This document shows positions 1 to 8,249 of a stretch of 64,000 bases of DNA, piece by piece. The stretch covers positions 1-64,000 of the forward strand of contig NZ_MKUD01000018.1 in assembly GCF_001898575.1 (NCBI RefSeq). Reading direction: 5' to 3'. The DNA is from Spirosoma sp. 48-14. Its GTDB lineage: Bacteria > Bacteroidota > Bacteroidia > Cytophagales > Spirosomataceae. Positions within the stretch are counted from its first letter, which is position 1. Each line of letters begins with the position of its first letter. Under the pieces are notes generated by a model. The model had not been told where the DNA came from and ran no database searches. It worked only from the letters and a program-made list of their open reading frames with translations. The position numbers and the translations under genes were made by a program.

Positions 1-137
1 AAGAAACTCTCCAAAGCAAGTAGGTTTGATGAAAGTCACAAACCTAGAAAAATACAACGCCCTCCACAAGTATTGGCCTTGATCCGACAACTCTAAGGCA
101 ACTGTTAAGCGATTTGTTAAATCGAGATGTCAAAACA
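1..137. other. left-edge sequence, no gene assigned
   Basis: Two plus-strand frames are open from the window edge: one stops at 96, the other at 82. Either could be the 3' end of a gene running toward the terminator at 145-171. Neither tail carries a motif I recognise, so I do not choose between them. Confidence 0.3.
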
Positions 138-144
138 TAAAAAA

Positions 145-171
145 ACCTGCTTTCTGAATCAGAAAGCAGGT
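145..171. terminator. bidirectional hairpin terminator downstream of tRNA-Ala
   Basis: A 12-bp stem (145-156 with 160-171) closes on a 3-nt loop, with an A run before it and a T run after it. It can therefore end minus-strand transcription from the tRNA-Ala gene and plus-strand transcription from any gene at the left edge. Confidence 0.8.
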
Positions 172-185
172 TTTTTTATGTTTTG

Positions 186-259
186 TGGAGAATATCGGAT
201 TCGAACCGATGGCCTCTACAATGCCATTGTAGCGCTCTAGCCAACTGAGCTAATCCCCC
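186..259 (-). tRNA. tRNA-Ala (anticodon GGC)
   Basis: The minus strand folds into a full cloverleaf of 74 nt. The acceptor stem is GGGGGAT paired with ATTCTCC (two G-T pairs), the anticodon stem is CTACA/TGTAG around loop ATGGCAT, giving anticodon GGC, and the T arm is ATCGG-TTCGAAT-CCGAT. The discriminator is A. No CCA follows it, so the 3' CCA must be added after transcription; a CCA-adding enzyme is encoded at 6714-8180. The hairpin at 145-171 lies just downstream. Confidence 0.95.
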
Positions 260-359
260 GTTATGTGGGTGCAAAGATGATGAAAAAATCTACTCCTCCA
301 ACATCCAAAGCCATTTTTTTTACTCCAATCAATATACTTTCCCGCCTACACGGTTAATG

Positions 360-390
360 TTTGTTTTCTGTTATCAAATGTGTAGCTTTG
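360..390 (+). promoter_or_regulatory. Bacteroidota-type promoter of the GIY-YIG gene
   Basis: TTTG at 360-363 is followed after exactly 19 nt by TAGCTTTG at 383-390. This matches the primary sigma consensus of Bacteroidota (TTTG at -33, TAnnTTTG at -7) at every defined position. The expected transcription start is near 397, leaving a leader of about 13 nt before the ATG at 410. Confidence 0.75.
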
Positions 391-409
391 ACAATAGTCT
401 AGTAACCGT

Positions 410-664
410 ATGCATACCGTTTATATCATATACAGCCCTACCACCGACCAGTACTTTATTGGTCAGACTAAGGACCTCCGCATCACCCTGTGGCAACACA
501 ATGCCAAAACCAACCCGGCCACAGCCGATGGGAAACCTTGGGAAGTGAAGTTTACGCAACAGTTCCCAACCCGAAACGAAGCCTTGAGTCTGGAAATGAA
601 GTTGAAGAAGAAAGATCGCGCCCACTGGGAAGAACTCATCAATAGCACCCAGCCAACCGTCTGA
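410..664 (+). CDS. small GIY-YIG domain protein
   Basis: An 84-residue protein spanning a single GIY-YIG nuclease fold, the size usual for the stand-alone UvrC-N-like family of Bacteroidota. The N-terminal VYIIYS and YFIGQT strands correspond to the GIY and YIG motifs but both are altered (YII and FIG), and the usual catalytic arginine region reads LRITLWQHN. The C-terminal part, with ALSLEMKLK and HWEELI, is typical of the family. Catalytic activity is therefore uncertain; a DNA-binding or DNA-processing role is only inferred from the fold. The gene stands alone with a strong promoter at 360-390 and a hairpin terminator at 686-709. Confidence 0.8.
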   Translation: MHTVYIIYSPTTDQYFIGQTKDLRITLWQHNAKTNPATADGKPWEVKFTQQFPTRNEALSLEMKLKKKDRAHWEELINSTQPTV

Positions 665-685
665 ACTCACCCCTCATTTTATAGA

Positions 686-716
686 AAAACCGCTCTCTGG
701 AGCGGTTTTCGTTTTT
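686..716 (+). terminator. intrinsic terminator of the GIY-YIG gene
   Basis: A 10-bp perfect stem, AAAACCGCTC paired with GAGCGGTTTT, closes on a 4-nt loop (696-699) and runs into a T-rich tail to 716. Confidence 0.8.
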
Positions 717-787
717 AAAGGGCCTACTGAAACAAGATTTAGCGATTTTAATCAAAATAAGTCTTTACCTCAACAGATGCTACTTCA

Positions 788-1411
788 TCAAAATGGGCGC
801 AGAGCCTTGACAAAACGGCCTTTGAAATAATCGCTGTAGAGGTTGTCTTCACGTACGCCCCGCGAAGATGACGCATGGATGAACCGGATTTCCTGAGCGC
901 CGTTTACCTCTGTCACAATACCTGTATGCGATACATACCCCGCCTGCCCTTTATCGGGAACGAAGAAAATAAGATCACCGGGCAGAATTTCGGCCACTTC
1001 TACTTCGTGCCCCACTTCCGACTGCTGCCACGATATCCGGGGCATTCGCAAACCAACCGTATTAAACACGGCAAAGACCAATCCAGAGCAATCGATCCCA
1101 TCGGTCGTGTTGCCTCCTGAACGATACGGCGTACCTGTGTAGGTTCGGGCAATTTTCACAACCTCAGGCACGTACCGATTTTCGTATGTTCGCGAATCCA
1201 CGACCCTACCCGTAGGTTTGGCCGGAACAGCGGGAGGACGAGCGGGCGTTTTACCCGTTGGCGCACGACGGGCAACAGGCTTAGCCGATGATGGACGACG
1301 ACTAACAGATGGCCCCGACGACCGAAGGGCTTCGCAGGAAGAAAGCAATGAAAGCAGGCATGCGCTCAGTAGAACGGGACCGACAGTAGCCCGGAACCAG
1401 CGTTGTTGCAT
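788..1411 (-). CDS. NlpC/P60 family (C40) cell-wall peptidase, lipoprotein
   Basis: A 207-residue predicted lipoprotein. With the ATG at 1411 the N-terminus has a basic stretch, a hydrophobic segment and the lipobox LLSSC, so I prefer it to the longer start at 1474. A proline- and alanine-rich linker follows. The NlpC/P60 domain fills the C-terminal two thirds: the nucleophile Cys is in DCSG (about residue 108) and the histidines are in HTGI and HAS. Family members cleave the D-gamma-glutamyl-meso-diaminopimelate bond in peptidoglycan stem peptides. The protein should sit in the periplasm, anchored by lipid. It lies 67 nt downstream of tex on the same strand and may share its transcript. Confidence 0.88.
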   Translation of the reverse strand: MQQRWFRATVGPVLLSACLLSLLSSCEALRSSGPSVSRRPSSAKPVARRAPTGKTPARPPAVPAKPTGRVVDSRTYENRYVPEVVKIARTYTGTPYRSGGNTTDGIDCSGLVFAVFNTVGLRMPRISWQQSEVGHEVEVAEILPGDLIFFVPDKGQAGYVSHTGIVTEVNGAQEIRFIHASSSRGVREDNLYSDYFKGRFVKALRPF

Positions 1412-1478
1412 ACAGGTTAGGTTTTGGATCATAAGTGCCTTTAAGTAACGCGAAAGCACATAGGAACAATGCAACCTA

Positions 1479-3638
1479 TCAAAATTTCATCGATAATCCA
1501 ATACGTTTACGGGCTTTATCGACTTCCATCACCTTAACTTTTACTTTCTGGTGCACCTTCACCACGGTTTTCGGGTCTGAAACAAAATGATTGGCCATCT
1601 GCGAAACGTGTACCAGACCGTCCTGCTTCACACCAATATCGACAAAAGCACCGAAGGCCGTAATGTTGGTCACGACGCCTGGCAACACCATCCCTTCGTG
1701 TAAATCATCGACCGAGCGAACGCGGGCATCGTATTCGAATACCGACAACTGCTCACGTGGATCACGGCCGGGTTTGGCAAGTTCAGCCAGAATGTCGCGC
1801 AAGGTGGGTAAACCGGCTGTATCGGTCACGTACCGTTCGGGTTTGATCTGCTGGCGTAGTTCGGGGCGACGTATTAAGTCCGTTACAGTGCTTCCCGCAT
1901 CAGAAGCCATGCGTTCAACAATGGTATAGCGCTCGGGGTGAACGGCGCTGTTATCCAACGGGTTTTTAGCCCCTTCAATCCGCAAAAATCCGGCGCATTG
2001 CTCAAACACTTTCGGACCAAGACGGGCCACTTTTTTCAACTGATCGCGCGAACTGAAGGCACCATGTTCGGCTCGGTACGCAACAATGTTATTCGCTAAC
2101 TGCGGCCCTAGTCCCGATACATACCGAAGCAGATAAGCACTGGCCGTATTGAGCGATACACCTACCTGGTTCACGCAGCTTTCAACAACCGTATCCAGGC
2201 TGGTTTTTAAATCCGTTTGGTCCACGTCGTGTTGGTACTGCCCAACACCGATAGATTTGGGGTCAATTTTGACCAGTTCGGCCAGTGGGTCCATCAGTCG
2301 GCGGCCAATACTGACGGCTCCACGAACCGTTACGTCGTGGTCTGGAAATTCGCTCCGGGCCACTTCCGATGCCGAATAAATAGACGCTCCCTGTTCGCTT
2401 ACCATAAAGATGGGGATACGTTCGCCCGATGGCTTGGTGAGGTTCAGGCCTTGAATAAACTCCTCTGCCTCCCGTCCAGCGGTTCCGTTTCCGATCGCAA
2501 CCGCATCGATCCTGTACTGGGCAACCAATTTCTGAACTACCTGCACGGCCTGTTGGCGCTGAGCTTCGGATTGGGCCAGGTATAAGACCGTATCGGTCAG
2601 CAAATTACCCTGGGCATCCAGACAAACTGTTTTGCAACCCGTCCGATACCCTGGATCGATAGCCAATACCCGCTGCTGACCAAGGGGTGGGCTTAACAGT
2701 AACTGGCGCAGATTTTCGGCAAAAATCCGAATAGCCTCAGCATCGGCCTTTTCTTTCGAACTGTTGGCAAATTCGGTTTCGAGCGATGGTTTAAGCAGTC
2801 GTTTGTAGCCATCCCGAATTGCCAGCGAAAGCTGTTCCTTACAGGCTGGCGTTCCTGATCGTTCTGCCACAAACTGTCGCTCAAGCCGTTCGATAGCCGC
2901 TTCTTCATCGGGGCCGATACTTACACTTAAATAACCTTCGGCCTCTCCCCTGCGCAGAGCCAGCAAACGATGCGATGGGACGCGCCGAAGGGGCTCGGCA
3001 AAATCGAAGTAGTCTTTAAATTTCATCCCTTCCACATCCTTACCCTTTTTTACCACCGACCGGATGATGGCTTCCCGGTCGAACAGATTCCGTATGCGTT
3101 GTCGGGCGTCGGTATCTTCACTTATGCGTTCGGCAAGAATATCACGTGCGCCCTGCAACGCATCATCCACAGTCGGCACAGCATCCGATAAATAGCGCTG
3201 GGCAATTCGTTCCAGATTCGATTCCCGCTGTGCAATCAGGACGTTGGCGAGGGGTTCCAGCCCGCGTTCAATAGCCAGTACGGCACGGGTTTTCCGCTTT
3301 TGTTTGTAGGGTAAATACAGATCTTCCAGGTCAACAAGTGAGTCAGTAGCCTCAATTTTCTTACGCAGTTCGGGGGAAAGTTTCCCCTGCTCGTCAATAG
3401 CTTTCAGGATAGTCTCCCGACGTTTGTCGAGTTCGAGCAGTTTCTGATAGGTTTCCCGGATTTGTCCAATCTGCACTTCATCGAGCGGGCCACGGTCGGG
3501 CGAGGCAGTAGCTTCTTTACGGTAGCGGGCAATAAAGGGGACGGTAGCTCCGCCGTTGAGTAATTCGATGGTAGCAGCCACCGACCGGATGTTCAGGCCG
3601 AGCCGGGCGGCTACCCGTTGGTCAATAGATAGGGTCAT
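1479..3638 (-). CDS. tex: Tex-family RNA-binding transcription accessory protein
   Basis: A 719-residue Tex homologue, slightly shorter than most. The N-terminal helical Tex_N region covers about residues 1-195. The YqgF/RNase H-like core begins near residue 325 with VLAIDPGYRTGCK. Helix-hairpin-helix segments follow (VSGLGPQLANNI and VARLGPKVFEQ, about 500-560). A C-terminal S1 RNA-binding domain starts near residue 644 (VVTNITAFGAFVDIGVKQD). Tex proteins bind RNA and DNA and affect transcription in several bacteria; the exact function is unsettled. The start ATG at 3638 is the only one that gives the complete N-terminal domain. A 27-bp inverted repeat lies just upstream. Confidence 0.95.
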   Translation of the reverse strand: MTLSIDQRVAARLGLNIRSVAATIELLNGGATVPFIARYRKEATASPDRGPLDEVQIGQIRETYQKLLELDKRRETILKAIDEQGKLSPELRKKIEATDSLVDLEDLYLPYKQKRKTRAVLAIERGLEPLANVLIAQRESNLERIAQRYLSDAVPTVDDALQGARDILAERISEDTDARQRIRNLFDREAIIRSVVKKGKDVEGMKFKDYFDFAEPLRRVPSHRLLALRRGEAEGYLSVSIGPDEEAAIERLERQFVAERSGTPACKEQLSLAIRDGYKRLLKPSLETEFANSSKEKADAEAIRIFAENLRQLLLSPPLGQQRVLAIDPGYRTGCKTVCLDAQGNLLTDTVLYLAQSEAQRQQAVQVVQKLVAQYRIDAVAIGNGTAGREAEEFIQGLNLTKPSGERIPIFMVSEQGASIYSASEVARSEFPDHDVTVRGAVSIGRRLMDPLAELVKIDPKSIGVGQYQHDVDQTDLKTSLDTVVESCVNQVGVSLNTASAYLLRYVSGLGPQLANNIVAYRAEHGAFSSRDQLKKVARLGPKVFEQCAGFLRIEGAKNPLDNSAVHPERYTIVERMASDAGSTVTDLIRRPELRQQIKPERYVTDTAGLPTLRDILAELAKPGRDPREQLSVFEYDARVRSVDDLHEGMVLPGVVTNITAFGAFVDIGVKQDGLVHVSQMANHFVSDPKTVVKVHQKVKVKVMEVDKARKRIGLSMKF

Positions 3639-3654
3639 TAATGGTCATCAGGTT

Positions 3655-3723
3655 GTCATTTCATGGTCATCGATCATCATTCTTCGCTTCACAACCAATG
3701 ATGATCGATGACCATGAAATGAC
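3655..3723. repeat. 27-bp perfect inverted repeat between csp and tex
   Basis: Arms 3655-3681 and 3697-3723 are exact reverse complements around a 15-nt loop. The repeat lies between two same-strand genes, upstream of tex, and has no T tract on the minus strand. It belongs to the set of long border hairpins in this window. Confidence 0.85.
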
Positions 3724-3766
3724 CAATTAGTTCGGCCACAAAAATGGCGCGGGAAACTGACAGGGC

Positions 3767-3798
3767 AAAAAAAAACATGCCTTGGGGCATGTTTTTTT
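3767..3798 (-). terminator. intrinsic terminator of the cold-shock gene
   Basis: A 7-bp stem (3775-3781 with 3786-3792) with a TTGG-type tetraloop is flanked by an A run on the left and a T run on the right. Read on the minus strand it is a classic terminator 30 nt past the csp stop; it could also work in the other direction. Confidence 0.8.
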
Positions 3799-3824
3799 CA
3801 ACGGCTTGTCTTTATATCTTACAA

Positions 3825-4016
3825 TTAAGCTATTTCGACATTAACGGCGTTTAAGCCTTTCCGTCCACGCTCGACATTAAATTTCACTTTGTCGTTTTCG
3901 CGGATTTGGTCGATGAGGCCAGTAGCGTGTACAAAAATATCTTCGCCACCTTCATCGGGTTTAATGAAACCAAACCCTTTGGTTTCATTAAAGAATTTTA
4001 CAGTTCCTGTTTGCAT
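3825..4016 (-). CDS. cold-shock domain protein (CspA family)
   Basis: A 63-residue single cold-shock domain, the usual length for bacterial Csp. RNP1 reads KGFGFI (residues 14-19) and RNP2 reads DIFVHAT (26-32), the aromatic RNA-binding strands of the OB fold. Such proteins bind single-stranded RNA or DNA and act as RNA chaperones in the cytoplasm. The gene stands alone with its own terminator at 3767-3798. The leader is AT-rich (4017-4120) but I find no exact -7 element in it. Confidence 0.95.
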   Translation of the reverse strand: MQTGTVKFFNETKGFGFIKPDEGGEDIFVHATGLIDQIRENDKVKFNVERGRKGLNAVNVEIA

Positions 4017-4156
4017 TGTTTGTTATAAATTTGGGCGAATAACGTGACAATAAAATTTATTTCCAAATGATTTTCAGATTTTCCGCTGTTAAAACGTTAT
4101 TTTCAGAAAGCCTTTCGTTTCACTGCCATTTTATACGTCTATGACGCTTCTTTGCG

Positions 4157-4164
4157 TAATTTTG
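4157..4164 (+). promoter_or_regulatory. candidate -7 element for the M23 peptidase gene
   Basis: TAATTTTG matches TAnnTTTG exactly, placing transcription start near 4170. No TTTG lies 17-23 nt upstream, so the promoter call is weak. Confidence 0.35.
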
Positions 4165-4213
4165 ACGAATTAATAGAACCATTAGCGTAGTGAAGCTTGA
4201 CCTAACTCTGTAC

Positions 4214-5005
4214 ATGCGGGTAGTGGGTATTGTGGGAGCGTTATTGATTGGGGGGCTGAATGCAGCCTCATCGCAAACGGTAATCAGTGATTCCGACGAA
4301 CCATCCCTCTATACGTATTGCCAGCGATTTCAGACACTCTACACGCAAATCCGCGAACAAAGTATAACCCCCGACTCCGCCCGCGTGCAGTTCAGCCGTA
4401 TTATGTATGGGCTACAGGAGCGATTCCATAGTCAGGAGAGTTTCCAGTTGGATTCTATCCAACGCGACAGTCTACGCCGATCTGCTCAGTACTTCAATTT
4501 TCCTATCAAAGGGTATTCACCCAGCGCCATCGGGGGTAAACATGGGGAAGGGTATAGAGGTACAGGTTTCGACCTGTTCGATTACAATGTTCGGGGAAGC
4601 CACCCAGCACAGGACATCTTCATCAGTGATCGAAATCAGGACGTTATCGACGACCGTACAGGCGCCCCCGTCGATATATTAGCCATGACGTCCGGCCTTG
4701 TCATCGGTATTGAAACGCAGTGGAAACCCGGCTCCGAATACCGGGGCGGCAACTGGATATGGGTGTACGATCCCATTCTGCATGGTCTGTTTTATTACGC
4801 ACATAACAGCCAGGTCGATGTGCGACCCGGCGATTGGGTACAGGGTGGGCAAAAACTGGCCGAAATGGGCCGTACGGGTTTTAACGCCTACAAATCCCGT
4901 TCGCCAACTCACCTGCACCTGATGTATCTGCAAATTCAGCCAGATGGTCTGCCCCAGCCACTCAATACCTACTCATGGCTGGTAACGGCACGGCTGACCA
5001 AGTGA
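4214..5005 (+). CDS. secreted M23 (LytM-type) metallopeptidase-like protein
   Basis: About 263 residues. The ATG at 4214 gives a normal signal peptide (MRVVGIVGALLIGG, cleavage near ASSQ); a GTG at 4190 would add eight residues. The C-terminal half is an M23 fold: HPAQD supplies the His-x3-Asp zinc ligands, YAHNS marks the conserved strand, and HLHL supplies the HxH ligands. The helical N-terminal half (about residues 30-105) is unfamiliar. M23 enzymes cut peptide cross-links in peptidoglycan or act as partners of cell-wall enzymes. All zinc ligands appear present, so activity is plausible. The acyltransferase gene converges from the right. Confidence 0.82.
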   Translation: MRVVGIVGALLIGGLNAASSQTVISDSDEPSLYTYCQRFQTLYTQIREQSITPDSARVQFSRIMYGLQERFHSQESFQLDSIQRDSLRRSAQYFNFPIKGYSPSAIGGKHGEGYRGTGFDLFDYNVRGSHPAQDIFISDRNQDVIDDRTGAPVDILAMTSGLVIGIETQWKPGSEYRGGNWIWVYDPILHGLFYYAHNSQVDVRPGDWVQGGQKLAEMGRTGFNAYKSRSPTHLHLMYLQIQPDGLPQPLNTYSWLVTARLTK

Positions 5006-5085
5006 TACCTTCAAATTAACTGCTTTTGCGGCCAATAAACGGCGAGCGAATCGTATTGAACCCGAGTGGATGAGCCTCGACCATT

Positions 5086-6267
5086 CTATAGAACCTGAGC
5101 GATCAGTGAGTTTTTCCGAAGTAGGCTAACGCTGAGCCAACTCAGGCCTAGAGCCCCTACAAATACAACCAGAAACTTTACCAAAACGGGCAGGGAAGCG
5201 CCAAGCAAACTAAATTGTAGCCACGTTACGAATGGGTAGTGTACAATGTAAATGCCATAAGCGATACCTGACAGATTCGCCCAGCCGACACTGGGTTTTC
5301 TAATAGTCTGTCGGAAGATGCTCAGACAGGCCGCCATACTTGCTAAGCAACTTGCGACAAAGGCCAGATCGTACAGAAAATAACCTTCTACGGATGAGAT
5401 CATCCCCCGCTTCACCCAATTCTCGCCCAGTGCAGATACCTGTATAACCAGCCAGTAAGCGAACAAACTCACAAGTAGCCAAACCATCCAGTGGCGATTA
5501 AATAACTGGTCGTGCTGAAACAAATTCGGCTGCCAGTCGGCGCTTCCTAAGCCAACACCTACCCAAAAAAACAGCAAATAAAAGACGACCCGATTAAGCT
5601 GAAAGTCGAAAGGCCCCCAATTGCCGATCCAGGTGTATTGGCCCACCCACAAACTCAGTGGGATTAACGAAACGGCAGCACATCCGTACACAAGTAATCC
5701 GAAGTGAAAAGGCTTTCGACTGAGTTGAACCAACTTATCTCCCAGGATCGAAAAAAAGGACGGGAACAGCCAGTATACAAGCGCGGTAACGGCATCGAAC
5801 GCCAACAGCAGCCAAATAAACCAGGGCGGCCCTACAGGCCATTGCTGGTTATTCAGGTAATCCTTTATAAACCCAGCCAGACTGGTCGAATGCGTGGATA
5901 GGTAAAAAGAAGGTAGATAGGCCAGCGGTATAATCAACAGCTCAGCAATGAGAAACGGAATCCCCAGCCGGACAAATCGATCCTTTAAATAGACTTGACT
6001 GCCCTTCCGGCGAAGCCCCCGGTACACAAACAATCCACTGACAAAAAACATCAGGGGCATGAAGAATACGTCATTGAACCCAATAAACCTATCCATAACC
6101 GCCCAGCGCCCACTATCGACAATGGGAGCAGTTGAATAGATGTAGTGAGTAGGGTCAAAAAAGGCAAACGTTGGGTAGGCTAATGCAGCATGGTGCCCAA
6201 CAACCAGAAGGGTAATAAATGATCGAAGATAATCAACCCAAATTGCACGCGAACCGTCGATTGCCAT
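5086..6267 (-). CDS. acyltransferase 3 family membrane protein
   Basis: A 393-residue polytopic protein with about ten membrane segments. The N-terminus (WVDYLRSFITLLVVGHHAA) matches the acyltransferase 3 family, where an Arg and a His in the first segment are important. These enzymes move acyl groups, often acetyl or succinyl, onto sugars or lipids at the inner membrane; OafA and the glucan C protein MdoC/OpgC are well-known members. The substrate cannot be read from the sequence and the neighbours give no hint. The gene precedes no obvious partner and converges on the M23 gene. Confidence 0.85.
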   Translation of the reverse strand: MAIDGSRAIWVDYLRSFITLLVVGHHAALAYPTFAFFDPTHYIYSTAPIVDSGRWAVMDRFIGFNDVFFMPLMFFVSGLFVYRGLRRKGSQVYLKDRFVRLGIPFLIAELLIIPLAYLPSFYLSTHSTSLAGFIKDYLNNQQWPVGPPWFIWLLLAFDAVTALVYWLFPSFFSILGDKLVQLSRKPFHFGLLVYGCAAVSLIPLSLWVGQYTWIGNWGPFDFQLNRVVFYLLFFWVGVGLGSADWQPNLFQHDQLFNRHWMVWLLVSLFAYWLVIQVSALGENWVKRGMISSVEGYFLYDLAFVASCLASMAACLSIFRQTIRKPSVGWANLSGIAYGIYIVHYPFVTWLQFSLLGASLPVLVKFLVVFVGALGLSWLSVSLLRKNSLIAQVL

Positions 6268-6402
6268 ACAAAGCCTACAAAAACACTAGTGTAGGAAAGA
6301 CCGAAAAACAATCAAAACGTTGCGTGGATGCGAGACTACTCAGGTTAGCATTTTCGTCAAACCCTCCATTTGGCAGTTCATGCCCGCCGGGCGAATAAGT
6401 CG

Positions 6403-6612
6403 TTACGATTCCCGGACAAGATTCACACCTGTGACCAGAAATATCATGCCGACAATAAACGGTGCAGCCGATTCGGCTTTTGAAACATGCAGGCCCAAAA
6501 CTGCTTTCCCTTCTGACAGAAAAGCGACCAGCGCGAATAATACGACTACGACGCCCAGGATGGTGAGTGCTGCGCCAAAAAAGCGCCGAAAGTTGGTATT
6601 GTTGTTGTCCAT
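6403..6612 (-). CDS. small two-helix membrane protein, function unknown
   Basis: A 69-residue protein: a polar head MDNNNTNFRRFFG, a first hydrophobic helix (about residues 14-32, ILGVVVVLFALVAFL), a short loop with KAVLGLHVSKAES and a second helix (about 49-64, APFIVGMIFLVTGVNLV). Its composition is clearly that of a membrane protein, which the overlapping minus-strand frame 6275-6670 is not. It lies between the CCA-adding enzyme and the acyltransferase on the same strand. I do not recognise a family with a known function. Confidence 0.7.
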   Translation of the reverse strand: MDNNNTNFRRFFGAALTILGVVVVLFALVAFLSEGKAVLGLHVSKAESAAPFIVGMIFLVTGVNLVRES

Positions 6613-6617
6613 AAAAA

Positions 6618-6722
6618 AATATAATGACTAATGAGCAATGGACAATGAACAATGAGAAATGGTTGCACAAATACCTGGTAGCTCATTATCCATCAATCAT
6701 TATTCATAGTCCATTATTCATT
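6618..6722. repeat. imperfect inverted repeat of AATG-type units
   Basis: The left side (about 6622-6662) and the right side (about 6681-6722) are both built of degenerate 7-8 nt units such as AATGGAC, AATGAAC and AATGAG, and their complements, and pair imperfectly. The right side enters the stop region of the CCA-adding enzyme (stop at 6714). The unit style matches the repeat at 49055-49133. Confidence 0.6.
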
Positions 6723-8180
6723 TTTAATTGTTTTAGGGGTTAAACCGCGTTTGCGGCCTTCTTCCAGTAAAAATGGGTAAGCAGCTTCGAACGTGTTGGG
6801 AACCAGACCGTCCAGAATGGCTTCCCGCAGAACGGTTTTGATATCGCCCACGATTTTTGAGGGACCCAGATCAAACGTTTCCATAATCAACTCGCCCGTA
6901 ATAACCGGCTGAAAATTACGGACTTTATCTCGTTCTTCAAGGTCATGCAGTTTCCGTTCTACTTTATCGAAATTACGCAGGTGTTTCTGCACCTTCTCGT
7001 AATTCTTCGAGGTAATATCGGCCCGGCATAAGGCCATTAACCCTTCCAGATCGTCGCCCGCATCGAACAACAACCGGCGCAGGGCCGAGTCGGTGATTTG
7101 CTCTTTCGTGAGGGCAATGGGACGCAGGTGAAGCCGCACGAGCTTCTGTACAAACCGCATGTGTTCGTTCAGGGGCAGTTTCATGGTGCGAAAAATACCG
7201 GGTACCCAACGTGCTCCCATATCTTCGTGTCCGTGAAATGTCCAGCCCGCTTTCGGGTCGAACCGTTTTGTAGCGGGTTTGGCAATGTCGTGCAACAAGG
7301 CCGCCCAGCGTAGCCAGAGTTCATTCTCTCGATCGGCTGGTGTAGCATTAGGCTGGGCACGGTGTGCAATGTTGTCCAGCACCTGTAGGGTATGGTAAAA
7401 ATTATCCTTATGCCCTTTTCCCTCAATGGTCTCGACTCCTTTCAGCGCCACCAGTTCGGGAAAAATCCGGTCCAGTATCCCTGCGTGATACAGCAATTTG
7501 AAGCCATACGAGGGTGTAGGCGACAAAATGATCTTGTTGAGTTCGTCGGTAACACGCTCACGGGAAAGAATAGTCACGCGCTCGTTCATCCGAACAATGG
7601 CATCGAATGTATCGGGCTCAATGTCGAAACTTAATTGTGAAGCAAACCGAATAGCCCGCATCATCCGCAGGGGATCGTCGGAAAACGTAACGTCGGGATT
7701 AAGCGGTGTACGGATGGTTTTTCGTTTGATGTCCCGTAGCCCGTTGAATGGATCGAGCAATTCGCCAAAGTCATCGGCATTCAGGCTGATGCCCATCGCG
7801 TTGATCGTAAAATCCCGGCGGTTCTGATCATCTTCCAGCGTACCGTCTTCAACAATGGGTTTGCGCGAATCGCTCCGGTACGACTCTTTCCGGGCACCGA
7901 CAAACTCAACCTCCCACTCCTGATCCCCTTTTATGTCCCGTAACATGGCCGTGCCAAAGTTCGGAAATACCGAAACGTGCGTTCCAAGGGCTTTTCCTAC
8001 AGCATCGGCCAAAGCAATGCCACTCCCAATACACACCACATCGATGTCTTTCGAAGGTCGATTCATCACCAGATCGCGCACAAATCCACCAATGACGTAG
8101 GCGCGTAACCCAAGCACATTAGCCTGCTGGGCAATGGTGTCAAAAATCGGGTGCTTATGAAGTGTTTCGCTAAAATTCAT
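6714..8180 (-). CDS. cca: CCA-adding tRNA nucleotidyltransferase / poly(A) polymerase family, with HD domain
   Basis: A 488-residue class II nucleotidyltransferase. The head domain has GGFVRD (about residues 31-36), the catalytic DIDVVC aspartates, and RRDFTINAM that binds the nucleotide. The RNA- and tRNA-binding neck follows (DPLRMMRAIRFASQLSF). An HD phosphohydrolase domain starts near residue 295 (LLHDIAKP, then HGHEDMGA). The architecture fits the bacterial enzymes that build or repair the 3' CCA of tRNA, with the HD domain removing terminal phosphates. The tRNA-Ala gene in this window lacks CCA, consistent with a need for this activity. Family members also include poly(A) polymerases, so substrate is inferred. 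Confidence 0.9.
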   Translation of the reverse strand: MNFSETLHKHPIFDTIAQQANVLGLRAYVIGGFVRDLVMNRPSKDIDVVCIGSGIALADAVGKALGTHVSVFPNFGTAMLRDIKGDQEWEVEFVGARKESYRSDSRKPIVEDGTLEDDQNRRDFTINAMGISLNADDFGELLDPFNGLRDIKRKTIRTPLNPDVTFSDDPLRMMRAIRFASQLSFDIEPDTFDAIVRMNERVTILSRERVTDELNKIILSPTPSYGFKLLYHAGILDRIFPELVALKGVETIEGKGHKDNFYHTLQVLDNIAHRAQPNATPADRENELWLRWAALLHDIAKPATKRFDPKAGWTFHGHEDMGARWVPGIFRTMKLPLNEHMRFVQKLVRLHLRPIALTKEQITDSALRRLLFDAGDDLEGLMALCRADITSKNYEKVQKHLRNFDKVERKLHDLEERDKVRNFQPVITGELIMETFDLGPSKIVGDIKTVLREAILDGLVPNTFEAAYPFLLEEGRKRGLTPKTIKNE

Positions 8181-8249
8181 TCGTTTACATAGACGTTTCC
8201 GGTAGTCGGTTTAGTCGCGTCACGATAAACCGACCATCAGAAACCCGCT

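Noticed and set aside
374..670. Minus-strand open frame of 98 codons over the GIY-YIG gene
   Set aside because: It is antisense to a recognisable protein with its own promoter and has no domain features.
2217..2585. Plus-strand open frame of 122 codons inside tex
   Set aside because: Antisense to the Tex core domain; composition is that of a shadow frame.
6275..6670. Minus-strand open frame of 131 codons overlapping the small membrane protein
   Set aside because: It shares the strand but not the frame of a protein with clear membrane helices, and its own translation looks random and crosses a repeat.
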